NCBI RefSeq assembly: GCF_050859025.1
Contig: NZ_CP138200.1
Span: 3,844,001-3,908,000 of the forward strand
DNA length: 64,000 nt
Reading direction: 5' to 3'
Source of the DNA: Wukongibacter sp050859025
GTDB taxonomy: Bacteria > Bacillota > Clostridia > Peptostreptococcales > Caminicellaceae
Position 1 is the stretch's first letter; every line of letters begins with the position of its first letter. The position numbers and the translations under genes are program-made. Shown piece by piece: positions 48,254-57,186 of the stretch. The notes beneath the pieces were generated by a model. The model saw only the letters and a list, made by a program, of their open reading frames with translations, searched no databases and was not told the origin of the DNA.

Positions 48254-48574
48254 CTACCCAAGGTGTTTTTCAATCATAGCTTCAACGCCAGCCTTGTTTG
48301 CATCATCTTTAGTAACTTCACCAAGCTTTTCTCCATCTTTGTAAATTGCAATAGTTGGAAGCCCTAAAACTCTTTGTGATATTGCAAGTCTTCTTGCCTT
48401 TGTAGTATTTAATTTGCAGAACTTAACCTTACCTTCATATTTTGCTGCTAATGCTTCAATATCTGGCATAAGAGCCTTGCATGGCTCACAGCCATCACTC
48501 CAATAGTCCACAAGTACAAAACCATCTGCTTTTAGTACCTCTTCTTCAAAAGTATTCTTATCAACTGCTAACAT
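48254..48574 (-). CDS. trxA: Thioredoxin of the glycine reductase system, GCEPC active site
   Basis: A 106-residue thioredoxin that reduces the oxidised GrdA selenoprotein. The start is the ATG at 48574 with AGGGAGG upstream; a longer frame to 48673 is not supported. The active site reads WSDGCEPCKAL, so the usual CGPC is replaced by GCEPC; the same unusual spacing (GCVPC) is known in the glycine-reductase thioredoxin of E. acidaminophilum. The cis-proline motif GLPTIAIY is present. It is cotranscribed between trxB and grdE. Confidence 0.93.
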   Translation of the reverse strand: MLAVDKNTFEEEVLKADGFVLVDYWSDGCEPCKALMPDIEALAAKYEGKVKFCKLNTTKARRLAISQRVLGLPTIAIYKDGEKLGEVTKDDANKAGVEAMIEKHLG

Positions 48575-48756
48575 TCTAAAAACCTCCCTATAAATTGTTT
48601 TGGGATATTCGCTTTTAATTTTTAGTATTTCCAAGAGGAAAAAGCGATTATCTGTATATAATACGATAAACATCTTACATTCTTAGTCTTTAATGTTCAT
48701 TATTTTGAAGTATGTTAAAGTTTTAGAATGTAATAGATTTCTCGTAATTTATATAT

Positions 48757-49704
48757 TTATTCATGAAAAGCACTTTCTATATACTTTTCAGCTTGAACTG
48801 CTGCTATTGCTCCATCTGCCACAGCTGTTACTACTTGACGAAGCGATTTTTGTCTAATATCTCCTGCTGCAAACACACCGCCGATATTAGTTTTCATATC
48901 ATCATCTGTTACTATGTATCCTCTATCATCCATATTGATTATATCCTTAAATACATCACTTAAAGGTAGATATCCAATGAATGGGAATATTCCAAAGGTA
49001 CCATCATCTTCATGGGCCTCATATTCCTTCACTTCACCTGTTTCTCTATTTTTAATTACCATTGACTCTACAATTCCTTCACCTTTAATCTCAACAGGTA
49101 CTGAATTCCATATCCATTCTATTTTGTCATTTTTAAATGCCTTTTCTTGGATAGATTTAGCTGCTCTTAAGGCATCTCTTCTATGAACAACTGTAACCTT
49201 TCTTGCAAACTTAGTTAAGTACATTGCCTCTTCAATTGCTGAGTCTCCTCCACCAATAACAAATACTTCTAAATCAGTAAAAAAATCAGCATCACAGGTT
49301 GCACAGTATGAAACTCCCTTACCAGTTAATTCAATCTCTCCTGGAACCCCTAATTTTCTTGGAGTTGCACCAGTAGCAATTATAACTGCTTTAGCACGGT
49401 ATTCTTCCTTTTCACCCTTAACAACCTTAATCTTGTCATTAAGATCAACTGAAACTACCGCATCTACTTTTCTTTCTGCACCAAATTCCTCAGCCTGCTC
49501 TACCATTCTTGCTATAAGGCTTGGTCCTGTAGCTTCTTTTATTGATCCTGGATAGTTTGCAACTTCATTAGTTGTTACAATCTGTCCACCAGTCTTACCC
49601 TTCTCTAGAATTAGAGTTTTCATTTTTGCACGGGCAGAGTATAAACCCGCTGCAAGACCAGCTGGTCCACAGCCTATAATCAGCACGTCATACAAATTCT
49701 CCAT
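48757..49704 (-). CDS. trxB: Thioredoxin reductase
   Basis: A 315-residue FAD- and NADPH-dependent flavoprotein that feeds electrons to the neighbouring thioredoxin. It shows the FAD-binding GCGPAGLAAGLYSARA near the N-terminus, the redox centre CATCDADFF near residue 135, an NADPH-binding GGGDSAIEEAMYL and a C-terminal FAD segment GVFAAGDIR. The ATG is preceded by GGGAGG. Order grdX-trxB-trxA-grdE is typical for this operon. Confidence 0.95.
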   Translation of the reverse strand: MENLYDVLIIGCGPAGLAAGLYSARAKMKTLILEKGKTGGQIVTTNEVANYPGSIKEATGPSLIARMVEQAEEFGAERKVDAVVSVDLNDKIKVVKGEKEEYRAKAVIIATGATPRKLGVPGEIELTGKGVSYCATCDADFFTDLEVFVIGGGDSAIEEAMYLTKFARKVTVVHRRDALRAAKSIQEKAFKNDKIEWIWNSVPVEIKGEGIVESMVIKNRETGEVKEYEAHEDDGTFGIFPFIGYLPLSDVFKDIINMDDRGYIVTDDDMKTNIGGVFAAGDIRQKSLRQVVTAVADGAIAAVQAEKYIESAFHE

Positions 49705-49915
49705 AGTAAAACCTCCCTCTTTAATAATTGATGATTAAAATTCCTTTTCTTGCTCTTTAGGCTAAATTAACTTTTAGAGTTTATTAATAAGATCTCATTT
49801 AACTATCTAATTATTTAGTACCCTCTTATAAGGTTTAACCTACATTTTTTATAAAAACTTAAAGAAATTGAATCCTTTAATCTTATATTATTCAGATTTT
49901 TCTTTGAAAAATTGA

Positions 49916-50305
49916 TTAATAAAACTGATCCATGCTTTGGACTGCTCCATCAATCAAGTTAAAATCGATGAGTCTAAAGTCCTCTAAAATCTCCTTAGTC
50001 CATCTTGGCGTTTTTTTACCTTCGATAAACTTTTTTGCTGTATTAATACTTGATTCAATTATTTCTAAGGACTCAATATCCAGCTTATCCTTTTCAACAC
50101 TTATTGCTACCGATTTAAATGGAGTCTCATTTGGCTTTACACTACCCGACAATGGATGGGTTAAAAGCTTATATCCTTCATGTATTTTATTTCTAGCATA
50201 AGATAAAATTTCTAAGTAACTAGACTCCTTCAAATAGATTATATCCATCTTTTCATTATATTTATCATAGACCAAAACGTTATTTGTTATTATTGTTTTT
50301 TTCAA
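49916..50305 (-). CDS. grdX: GrdX family protein, TTG start
   Basis: A 129-residue protein of the GrdX family, found at the head of glycine reductase operons and of unknown biochemical role. The start is taken as the TTG at 50305, because GGGAGG is optimally spaced from it; the frame remains open to 50344 without another ribosome binding site. The sequence has LTHPLSGSVKPNETPFKSV near residue 50 and KTPRWTKEILEDF near residue 100. It is the first gene after the glycine riboswitch, so its level should follow glycine. Confidence 0.85.
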   Translation of the reverse strand: MKKTIITNNVLVYDKYNEKMDIIYLKESSYLEILSYARNKIHEGYKLLTHPLSGSVKPNETPFKSVAISVEKDKLDIESLEIIESSINTAKKFIEGKKTPRWTKEILEDFRLIDFNLIDGAVQSMDQFY

Positions 50306-50559
50306 AAACTTCACCTCCCGCAGTTTTACATATAAACTTCCCAAGGAAAACGTTTTTCAATGCTTGTTTATTAACCTATATTTATTCAATCCACTAGGGA
50401 GTGTGTCTTTTTTACAAATTCTATTTTTTACATCATCGAACTCTTCCATCTAATAAAGCTTTGTGAATCTAACTATATGACAAAGCTTACATAACAAATA
50501 TGTAATATTATCCTTTAACCATTTTTAGATATATTATTCACAAAATGGCAACAAAAAAA

Positions 50560-50593
50560 GGAGCAATGACAAATAATCTTTGCCAGTTGCTCC
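50560..50593 (-). terminator. Riboswitch-linked intrinsic terminator
   Basis: GGAGCAA (50560-50566) pairs with TTGCTCC (50587-50593), and on the minus strand seven T follow immediately (50559-50553). It lies directly after the second glycine aptamer, so it is the likely expression platform: glycine binding would prevent this hairpin and allow read-through into grdX. Confidence 0.85.
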
Positions 50594-50595
50594 TC

Positions 50596-50787
50596 TGTCT
50601 TATACCTGAGAGTTTCTTTCAAAATCAAATAGAAATCAAAATTGCCCCTTCGGTGCCATCTATGGCATAGATGGCTTTCCAGAGATCTGTCTAGGTACGG
50701 TCCTTTTGCCTGAGAATTTCACTATAACGGGCATTGTTATAACTTACACCTTCGGCGGTCAAATATTTGACTCTCTCCCGAACCCTT
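50596..50787 (-). promoter_or_regulatory. Tandem glycine riboswitch upstream of the grd operon
   Basis: Read on the minus strand the leader opens GGGTTCGGGAGAG and contains two aptamer-like units. The first has GCCGAAGG and later CTCAGGCAAAAGGAC; the second has CTCTGGA, GCACCGAAGGGGCAA and CTCTCAGGTATAAGACAGAG. These are the conserved elements of the gcvT-type glycine riboswitch in its cooperative two-aptamer form. It ends at an intrinsic terminator about 250 bases before grdX, consistent with a glycine-activated transcriptional switch for glycine catabolism. Confidence 0.92.
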
Positions 50788-50852
50788 CATCCAGTATTAT
50801 ATATTAAATTTTTTTATAATCTTTTGATTTGCTATTACTTTCTTCTATAGCC

Positions 50853-50881
50853 ATTATATAATATTGTCAAAAGTTTTACAA
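50853..50881 (-). promoter_or_regulatory. Probable promoter of the riboswitch-grd transcript
   Basis: On the minus strand TTGTAA (50881-50876), 17 bases, then TATAAT (50858-50853). This would start RNA roughly 50 bases ahead of the first aptamer. A second TATAAT at 50801-50796 lies closer to the riboswitch but lacks a good -35, so it is less likely. Confidence 0.6.
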
Positions 50882-50972
50882 TATAATTTTTTGACATATT
50901 TATAGTTTTTATCTTAAGTCATAACTTTTTGTTTTAAACTGTCGAAACTCTATTTTTATATTTGTTAAAACC

Positions 50973-51818
50973 TTATTCTGAGATAAAGAATATTGCTAAT
51001 ACACCAGCTCCTGTATGAGTTCCGATAGTACATCCAATATCGGCCTCTACTATTTCCGATGGTTTTAATTCTTTCATAACTAAATCCTTCAGATGTTCTA
51101 GTCCTTCTTTGTTAACTGCATGCCCTATAGAAATTCTAGCACCTTCTTTTAGACCATTCTTTTTACATATATCTATCATTTTCTTATAGAGTTTTTTATT
51201 ACCTCTTACTTTATCGACAGGCTCAACCTTCCCATCAACTATCTCCAAAATGGGTTTTACATTTAACAAAGTTCCTAAAGCCATCTTTCCAGTACTCAAC
51301 CTCCCATTTTTGTGTAAATATTTCAATGTATCTACAGAAAATATCTGGTGAGCACCCTCAATCATTTCTCTTATCTTTTTTAATATCTCATCTAATGACC
51401 TATCTTCTTCTGCCATTTCAGCAGCTCTAGCTACAAGCATTCCACAACCATATGACAAAGATTTTGAGTCAAATACATAAACATTACTATTATTCATCTC
51501 TGTCTTAGCTATTACTGCCGACTGATGGGTTCCACTAACTCCTCCTGAACCATTTATAATTATAACTTTCTCATATCCCTCTTCAAATGCTTCTTTAATA
51601 GCTTTTGTAAATTCTATAGGGGTTACCTGAGAAGTCTGTGGTATTTGTTCTACCTCTTCAAGCTTTTTGTAAAACTCTTCTGAGCTTAAATCTACGCCAT
51701 CCTTATATTCCTCTGTACCAAACCTAACCGTTAATGGTAAGACACTAATATTGTATTTAGAAGCTATTTGTTTCGGCATATCCGAAAGGCTATCGGTAAT
51801 AAACTTAATCTTCTTCAT
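50973..51818 (-). CDS. DegV family fatty-acid-binding protein
   Basis: A 281-residue cytoplasmic protein beginning KIKFITDSLSDMPKQIASKYN, with the TSQVTP and GSGGVSGTHQSA motifs of the DegV family. DegV (FakB-like) proteins bind a single fatty acid and may present it to a fatty-acid kinase (FakA). No fakA is in the window. It lies directly downstream of a second, clearly diverged degV gene, 111 bases apart. The C-terminal IGCTIGTHTGAGVLAIFF is the typical family ending. Ligand and partner are not deducible. Confidence 0.88.
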   Translation of the reverse strand: MKKIKFITDSLSDMPKQIASKYNISVLPLTVRFGTEEYKDGVDLSSEEFYKKLEEVEQIPQTSQVTPIEFTKAIKEAFEEGYEKVIIINGSGGVSGTHQSAVIAKTEMNNSNVYVFDSKSLSYGCGMLVARAAEMAEEDRSLDEILKKIREMIEGAHQIFSVDTLKYLHKNGRLSTGKMALGTLLNVKPILEIVDGKVEPVDKVRGNKKLYKKMIDICKKNGLKEGARISIGHAVNKEGLEHLKDLVMKELKPSEIVEADIGCTIGTHTGAGVLAIFFISE

Positions 51819-51929
51819 AGAAACACTTCCTTTTCATTCAATAACACTAAAGTTTAATATGTTTAAATCTTAATTCATAATATAGATAGTGAGTTTTTTA
51901 AGCTTTCAACTTGTAATTATGCCATCTAC

Positions 51930-52769
51930 TTACTTAATTAAAGCTATTGCAATACAACCTGGACCAGCATGAGTACCGACTACTGCTCCTACTTTAGCCT
52001 CAATAATTTCTCTTACACCAAAATTTTTTATAAGCTCTTCATGCAACTCCATAAGATATTGCTTATTATTGGAATGGAATAGGCCTATGGTTTTTTCCTC
52101 TAGTTTAAAGTCATTTGTTTTTAACCAATTTATTACCCACTTTATGGCCCTCTTCTTACCTCTAACTTTACTTTCAAATACTACTCTCCCATCTTCTATA
52201 GTTAATATCGGCTTTATATTCAAAAGTTTACTCATTAAAGCTTGACTCGATGTTAGTCTCCCACCTTTTTTTAAATAATCAATGTCCTCTATAATAAACT
52301 TGCATTCCATATTTTCTTTCATATAAACTATTTTATCCACTATTTCAGACTTTGAACAGCCCTTTAATGCCATTCTTGCCGCTTTTATAACCATAAGCCC
52401 CTGAGTAAATGTCACAAGACTTGAATCTATGACCGTTATTTCTTCATTTTTTAAATAATCCTTAGCTGTTACAGCAGAGTTATAAGTACCGCTTAGTCTG
52501 GATGACATCAATATAGCAATTACCTCTTCACCATTTTGAGTAATTTTTTTGAAGGCCTCTATAAAGTCTCCTGGAGAAATTTGTGACGTTGTTGGCAGAT
52601 TCTTGGCTATCTTAAGCTTTTCGTAAAATTCCTCATTTGAAATTTCTACATTATCTTTATATGAACCATCCTCAAAATTTACTGTTAAGGGTAAAATTTC
52701 TATGTTCAGTTCTTTAGCAATTTCTTTTGGTATATCAGCAACACTATCAGTCAATATTCTTATTCCCAT
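51930..52769 (-). CDS. DegV family fatty-acid-binding protein, second copy
   Basis: A 279-residue DegV paralogue starting GIRILTDSVADIPKEIAKELN, with TSQISPGDF, SSRLSGTYNSA and the C-terminal VGAVVGTHAGPGCIAIAL. The ATG at 52769 is preferred over an upstream in-frame start because AAAGGTGAT is just ahead of it. It is related to the next gene along its length but far from identical, so the pair is an old duplication that may bind different fatty acids. Confidence 0.88.
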   Translation of the reverse strand: MGIRILTDSVADIPKEIAKELNIEILPLTVNFEDGSYKDNVEISNEEFYEKLKIAKNLPTTSQISPGDFIEAFKKITQNGEEVIAILMSSRLSGTYNSAVTAKDYLKNEEITVIDSSLVTFTQGLMVIKAARMALKGCSKSEIVDKIVYMKENMECKFIIEDIDYLKKGGRLTSSQALMSKLLNIKPILTIEDGRVVFESKVRGKKRAIKWVINWLKTNDFKLEEKTIGLFHSNNKQYLMELHEELIKNFGVREIIEAKVGAVVGTHAGPGCIAIALIK

Positions 52770-52861
52770 TTCATCACCTTTCAAAAAACAATTAAAAGCC
52801 ATAATAAATCCTCTATATTTTAGCATATATTATTCATAGACAATTTGTATTCAGCTTATAC

Positions 52862-52977
52862 ATTCTATAGAAATCCCAATAAATCCTTTACATTTTGATT
52901 CCTAAAACCTCTCTAATATCTTGGATATTTAAAAAATCAAAATGTAGATTTATAAGTATGTTCTATCCATATAGAAT
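52862..52977. repeat. Second type of long palindrome, upstream of the degV pair
   Basis: About 116 bases with imperfect inverted ends: it starts ATTCTATAGAAAT, ends ATATAGAAT, and the arm ATAAATC..TACATTTTGATT occurs on both sides. The architecture (CTATAG-like termini, full-length hairpin, similar size) resembles the MITE-like repeat elsewhere in the window, but the arm sequence differs. Confidence 0.5.
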
Positions 52978-53063
52978 TTTTTTCCTACAAAAATAATACA
53001 ACGTATTTAGTAATTTTACAAGAAGTAAAATCTCAAAGCACCTTTCTTAAAACAAACTAAAAA

Positions 53064-53098
53064 AAGACAAGAAATCTAATTTTTCAATTCCTTGTCTT
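53064..53098 (-). terminator. Terminator after the Na+/phosphate symporter gene
   Basis: AAGACAAG (53064-53071) pairs with CTTGTCTT (53091-53098). On the minus strand the stem is followed by a T-run down to 53059. It begins a few bases after the symporter stop codon. Confidence 0.8.
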
Positions 53099-53103
53099 GT
53101 CTA

Positions 53104-54729
53104 TTATTTTTTGTTAAGATCCATAACAGCTAAAGCTATATTTGATGAATGATCGGCAATTCTCTCAAGATTGCTTATAATATCTAGGAAAATTACTCCT
53201 GAACCAGGTATACATTGCTGTTTATTTAATCTACTTATATGGTTAGCCCTAAGCATTTTTTCCATATGATCAATTTCGCCTTCTCTCTCGATTACTCTTT
53301 GGGCCATTTGCATATCTGCACTTCTTAACGCCGTCAAAGCTTCTCTGTAGGATTTTTCAACTCGCTCATGCATTATCCTTAATTCTTCTAAAGCTTTATC
53401 AGAAAAGTCTAATTTATTCTCTACTCTATATATAGCCAGTTCCGCTAAGTTATCTGCATGATCTCCTACTCTTTCAATATCATTTATTGTATTAAAGAAC
53501 CCTTCAATCATTTCCCTCTGTTTTCCAGAAATTTCTGTATTTGAAACCTTTAATAAATAGCTTGAAATTTGCCTTTCCATATCATTAACTATTTTTTCAA
53601 CCTTAAAGGTTTCCTGTGCCAGCTTTACATCGGTTTTGAAAAATGCTTCAATAGAATATTTGTATGATTCTAGTGCAACGTTACCCATATGAAGCACTTC
53701 CCTTGAAACCTGGCCAATTGCAATGGAAGGAGTTTCTAAAATTCTATCGTCGATATATTTAATTCCTCTAATTTGTCTTTCTTCATTTTGATCATACGGT
53801 ATTATCTTCTTAGCAGCATAGACAAATAATGGAACAAACCAAACTAATAACAAGGTATTTGAGATATTAAACAATGTATGTGCATTAGCCAATTGTCTAG
53901 CTGGGTCATCCGACCATTGTGTTACAAAGTGTATAGTCGGCTTCGCAAGTAAGATAGCAAATAAGACAGTTCCTATAACATTGAATAGTAAGTGTACCAA
54001 TGCAGCTCTTTTAGCTGTTTTGTTGGCTCCAATACTGGAAATCATAGCAGTAACACACGTACCAATATTTGTACCCAATATTACAGGAAAAGCTGATTCT
54101 ATAGGTAATAAACCTTGACTAGCTAGTGCAATAAGGATTCCCGTAGTTGCACTACTACTTTGAATAATTGCAGTTATACCAAAACCTGTAAGTATTGCTA
54201 AGACCCTATCAGTAATATTTGGTTGTCCAAAGCTTAATAAAAGATTAGTAAAGCCCTCATATTGTCTCAGTGGTTTTACAGCGTGCTTCATCATATCCAT
54301 ACCTAAAAATAGTATACCAAAACCTATAATAATTTCTGCAAAATTCTTTACTTTTCTGTTCGATGTGAATAGCCATATTCCAACACCTATACCAACTGAT
54401 ATAGGTGCAATGGCAGTTAAGTTGATAGAAACTAACTGTGCAGTAATAGTTGTACCTATATTAGCACCCATTATAACTCCAACAGCCTGAGTAAGCTTCA
54501 TCACTCCTGCATTCACAAAACCAACAACCATTACTGTGGTTGCACTACTACTCTGTACAACCATTGTAACTAAAGCTCCAACTACTACTCCCATAAAACG
54601 ATTACTAGTTAGAATTTCGATAAACCTTTTTAGCTTATCACCAGCAGATTTTTCTAAGCCTGCGGCCATAACATTCATTCCATATAGGAATAGGCCCAAC
54701 CCTCCAATGAGGCCGAATGCTATATCCAT
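53104..54729 (-). CDS. Na+/phosphate cotransporter (NptA family) with PhoU-like domain
   Basis: A 541-residue membrane protein. Two inverted Na/Pi-cotransporter repeats contain the paired signatures QSSSATTVMVVGFVNAGV (near residue 59) and QSSSATTGILIALASQG (near residue 190). About eight hydrophobic helices are followed, from about residue 340, by a helical PhoU-like cytoplasmic domain with an ERVGDHADNLAELA segment. It imports phosphate with sodium. GGGAGG precedes the ATG. A run of TTAACA repeats at Pho-box spacing lies about 80 bases upstream, indicating control by PhoPR under phosphate limitation. Confidence 0.9.
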   Translation of the reverse strand: MDIAFGLIGGLGLFLYGMNVMAAGLEKSAGDKLKRFIEILTSNRFMGVVVGALVTMVVQSSSATTVMVVGFVNAGVMKLTQAVGVIMGANIGTTITAQLVSINLTAIAPISVGIGVGIWLFTSNRKVKNFAEIIIGFGILFLGMDMMKHAVKPLRQYEGFTNLLLSFGQPNITDRVLAILTGFGITAIIQSSSATTGILIALASQGLLPIESAFPVILGTNIGTCVTAMISSIGANKTAKRAALVHLLFNVIGTVLFAILLAKPTIHFVTQWSDDPARQLANAHTLFNISNTLLLVWFVPLFVYAAKKIIPYDQNEERQIRGIKYIDDRILETPSIAIGQVSREVLHMGNVALESYKYSIEAFFKTDVKLAQETFKVEKIVNDMERQISSYLLKVSNTEISGKQREMIEGFFNTINDIERVGDHADNLAELAIYRVENKLDFSDKALEELRIMHERVEKSYREALTALRSADMQMAQRVIEREGEIDHMEKMLRANHISRLNKQQCIPGSGVIFLDIISNLERIADHSSNIALAVMDLNKK

Positions 54730-54808
54730 GTGCCAACCTCCCTTTACATTTTCTTGTTATTCTGTTTAAAAGCACATAATATATAATACATGATTCGACA
54801 TGATCTTT

Positions 54809-54854
54809 TGTTAAATCTATGTTAAATGTTAAATCTAAGTTAATTTTTTGTTAA
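54809..54854 (-). promoter_or_regulatory. Pho box upstream of the Na+/phosphate symporter
   Basis: On the minus strand five hexamers read TTAACA, TTAACT, TTAACA, TTAACA, TTAACA with spacers of 5, 5, 1 and 5 bases. Direct TTAACA-like repeats with 11-base period are the PhoP-binding pattern of low-GC Firmicutes. A TATTAT -10 candidate (54788-54783) lies 20 bases further on, so bound PhoP would overlap the -35 position. The rest of this 345-base gap shows no gene. Confidence 0.8.
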
Positions 54855-55074
54855 ATTATGACTTCTTTTATGCTAAATATCGTAATCTCTGTGAAAGCAT
54901 ATTTCACATAACAATAGTTGGAATTTTCAAAATATGATAGCTTCAAAAAAAGTAGATATATTTCTATTTCTCAAATTAATCATTTTAGAAATAAAGTTAA
55001 TATCTACCATAATTTATTAATTACACAATAATTATTTAATATAACTATCTTGATATTATATTATGTCTATTTAG

Positions 55075-55545
55075 CTAAATCATGCTAGGAAAGTTAAGTT
55101 GTCTTAAAATTTCATATATCACAATGGATACAGTATTGGAAAGGTTCAATGATCTAGCATTAGAATTGGAAATCATAGGTACTTTTATAGCTTTATCTTT
55201 AAATTTTTCATGTATTTCCTTTGGAAGTCCTGCGGTTTCCTTCCCAAATATTATATAGCAATCATCCTCATAATTCATATGAGAATAGACCTTGCTTCCC
55301 TTTGTAGTCGATATATAAAAATCACCTTCTGGATTCTTAGCAAAAAATTCTTCACTATTTTCATAAACCTGTATATCTAGTAAATCCCAATAATCTAACC
55401 CTGCTCTTTTTAAATGTTTATCTTCAATAGAAAAGCCTAGTGGCTTTATTAAATGTAATTTACTGCCAGTTATAGCACATGTTCTAGCTATATTTCCAGT
55501 ATTTTGGGGTATTTCAGGCTGGTAAAGCACTATATTTATCGCCAT
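55075..55545 (-). CDS. trmL: tRNA (cytidine/uridine-34 2'-O)-methyltransferase
   Basis: A 156-residue SPOUT-family methyltransferase that modifies the wobble base of leucine tRNAs. The opening NIVLYQPEIPQNTGNIARTC, the IIFGKETAGLP segment and the C-terminal ISNSNARSLNLSNTVSIVIYE are the three SPOUT motifs of TrmL/CspR/YibK. It begins five bases after the cheX stop with its own GGAG site, so the two are cotranscribed. Confidence 0.92.
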   Translation of the reverse strand: MAINIVLYQPEIPQNTGNIARTCAITGSKLHLIKPLGFSIEDKHLKRAGLDYWDLLDIQVYENSEEFFAKNPEGDFYISTTKGSKVYSHMNYEDDCYIIFGKETAGLPKEIHEKFKDKAIKVPMISNSNARSLNLSNTVSIVIYEILRQLNFPSMI

Positions 55546-55550
55546 TAATC

Positions 55551-56012
55551 CTACTCCTTTACAAAAATGTTCAATTCTATTTTATTATCCTCAGTCTCTA
55601 AAGGAACGCATATCGGTTGTAATTGATCTGATGAAATAGATAAATTAGTACCCATCATTAAGGTAGGTGGTGTGATATCAACCTTCACACCTGCATTAAA
55701 TAAAAGAGTCGCAGAATTTCCTAAAATCATGTTCCCTAGCTCTGACAATGCACTTTTACTTATTTCGTCAAGTTCCTTAACTTCCATACCACCCATCATC
55801 TTTGACACAATATTTAATGCCATTTTCTCATCAAAACTTAACATTGCTTGTCCTTTGATTTCTCCAGTGATTCCTATCAAAATAACTATATTATTAGCAC
55901 TACATGGAGAACCTTTGACAGTAGGTCTACCTACGTTAAACTTAAGTTGCGTCATTTGAGTCAGAATATCTACACTCGCCTTTACAAACGGATTTATGTA
56001 CTCAGCCTTCAC
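55551..56012 (-). CDS. cheX: CheX-type chemotaxis phosphatase
   Basis: A 153-residue protein of the CheC/CheX family that dephosphorylates CheY-P. The family helix with conserved Glu and Asn is seen as DEISKSALSELGNMILGN near residues 80-97. The rest (KAEYINPFVKASVDIL at the start, acidic C-terminus) also fits CheX. The start is a GTG preceded by GGAGGG. No other chemotaxis gene lies nearby, so its system is elsewhere in the genome; a non-motility signalling role is possible. Confidence 0.85.
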   Translation of the reverse strand: MKAEYINPFVKASVDILTQMTQLKFNVGRPTVKGSPCSANNIVILIGITGEIKGQAMLSFDEKMALNIVSKMMGGMEVKELDEISKSALSELGNMILGNSATLLFNAGVKVDITPPTLMMGTNLSISSDQLQPICVPLETEDNKIELNIFVKE

Positions 56013-56199
56013 CCATATCCCTCCAGTATATATTTTTCAATAATAATTACAATTTTCTTATGTTATTGCAAATTCTATATATAATATTTAATTGTTATCT
56101 TATCAGAAATTTTGTCCCTTTTTTGCGTTACTTCTGTCTATTATAACATAAAACCTTAAATAAATATTAATAGATACAATTATCCTACATATTTTTCCT

Positions 56200-57132
56200 T
56201 TAAGTATTTCCATGAATATTTTTTATTTCTCCCTTATCCAATACAATTTCTGTTTTATAGGCTGACATGCTAAAAAGCTTTTCTGCTTCCTCTAGCATCA
56301 TACCCTTTAATTCCATATTTTCAGGTTTAGCTTCTCCGATTCCGTTTTTATAAGTCTGATATAAATAATAGACAGCTTGAGGTAAAAAGCCAAGCAATCT
56401 TGCTCCAATTGTATCTACAGCAACTGGGTCAGTTCCCGCAATTATGAGTCCTTGTCCATCTACTGTCATACCTGAAGAAGGTCCCGTTCCAATCATTGCC
56501 TTATCAGCGCTTACAACAGTTAAATCAATGGGAATTTTTTTTGCCATTGAAAATATGAAACCATGTAAATCCTCATGTATTCCCAGATTCTTCTTTGGAA
56601 AGCCATGTATTTCAGCTGGAGGCCAACCAAGGGCAATATTCTTTATTCCTGCACTCATTGTAGCTTCTTCATGATGCTTAAGCTGTGTAAAGGATACAAG
56701 AACATCAATATCATTAATCAAACTATTAATCTTTGTTTGCTTAACATAGCTATGTCCAAGTTCTAAATCAATGTAAGGTCCGTAATTCAAATCCACAAAT
56801 TCCAACATTTCTTCTTCTATTACTCTATTATATCCTACAGAGTTCATAACAATCGGTGTAGGGTCTCCACCTGATCCTGTAGCAATAATGATTCTTGAAG
56901 GTTTAAAATTCTTAATATATCTAATTAATCTCTGCAAAGTATTTGGACCCACTACAGTGCCAGTAGTAGGAGGTTTATCCTTAACCCAATTAGGTACTAT
57001 TACTACTCTATCCCCTTCTCTAATCATATCCCTAATCGGTAGTAGGTCTAAGGCCTTTACTAGCGAATCTTCTTCTCTATTATCCTTCATAATAGCCACA
57101 ATTGGTTTTGCTACTCTTCTACTTTCTCTCAT
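56200..57132 (-). CDS. DUF362 domain protein (no iron-sulfur motif)
   Basis: A 310-residue protein of the DUF362 family, whose biochemical function I do not know. It has the segments VIVPNWVKDKPPTTGTVVGP near residue 45, FTQLKHHEEATMSAGIKNIA near residue 148 and a late AGTDPVAVDTIGARLLG, all typical of the domain. It lacks the ferredoxin part present in the gene just upstream. Its upper neighbour is another DUF362 protein, and with the ABC genes they may form one transcription unit. Confidence 0.75.
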   Translation of the reverse strand: MRESRRVAKPIVAIMKDNREEDSLVKALDLLPIRDMIREGDRVVIVPNWVKDKPPTTGTVVGPNTLQRLIRYIKNFKPSRIIIATGSGGDPTPIVMNSVGYNRVIEEEMLEFVDLNYGPYIDLELGHSYVKQTKINSLINDIDVLVSFTQLKHHEEATMSAGIKNIALGWPPAEIHGFPKKNLGIHEDLHGFIFSMAKKIPIDLTVVSADKAMIGTGPSSGMTVDGQGLIIAGTDPVAVDTIGARLLGFLPQAVYYLYQTYKNGIGEAKPENMELKGMMLEEAEKLFSMSAYKTEIVLDKGEIKNIHGNT

Positions 57133-57186
57133 ATAAACATCACCTAAATCCTTTTTAGGTGATATTATTACCGTATTAACGCGTTT

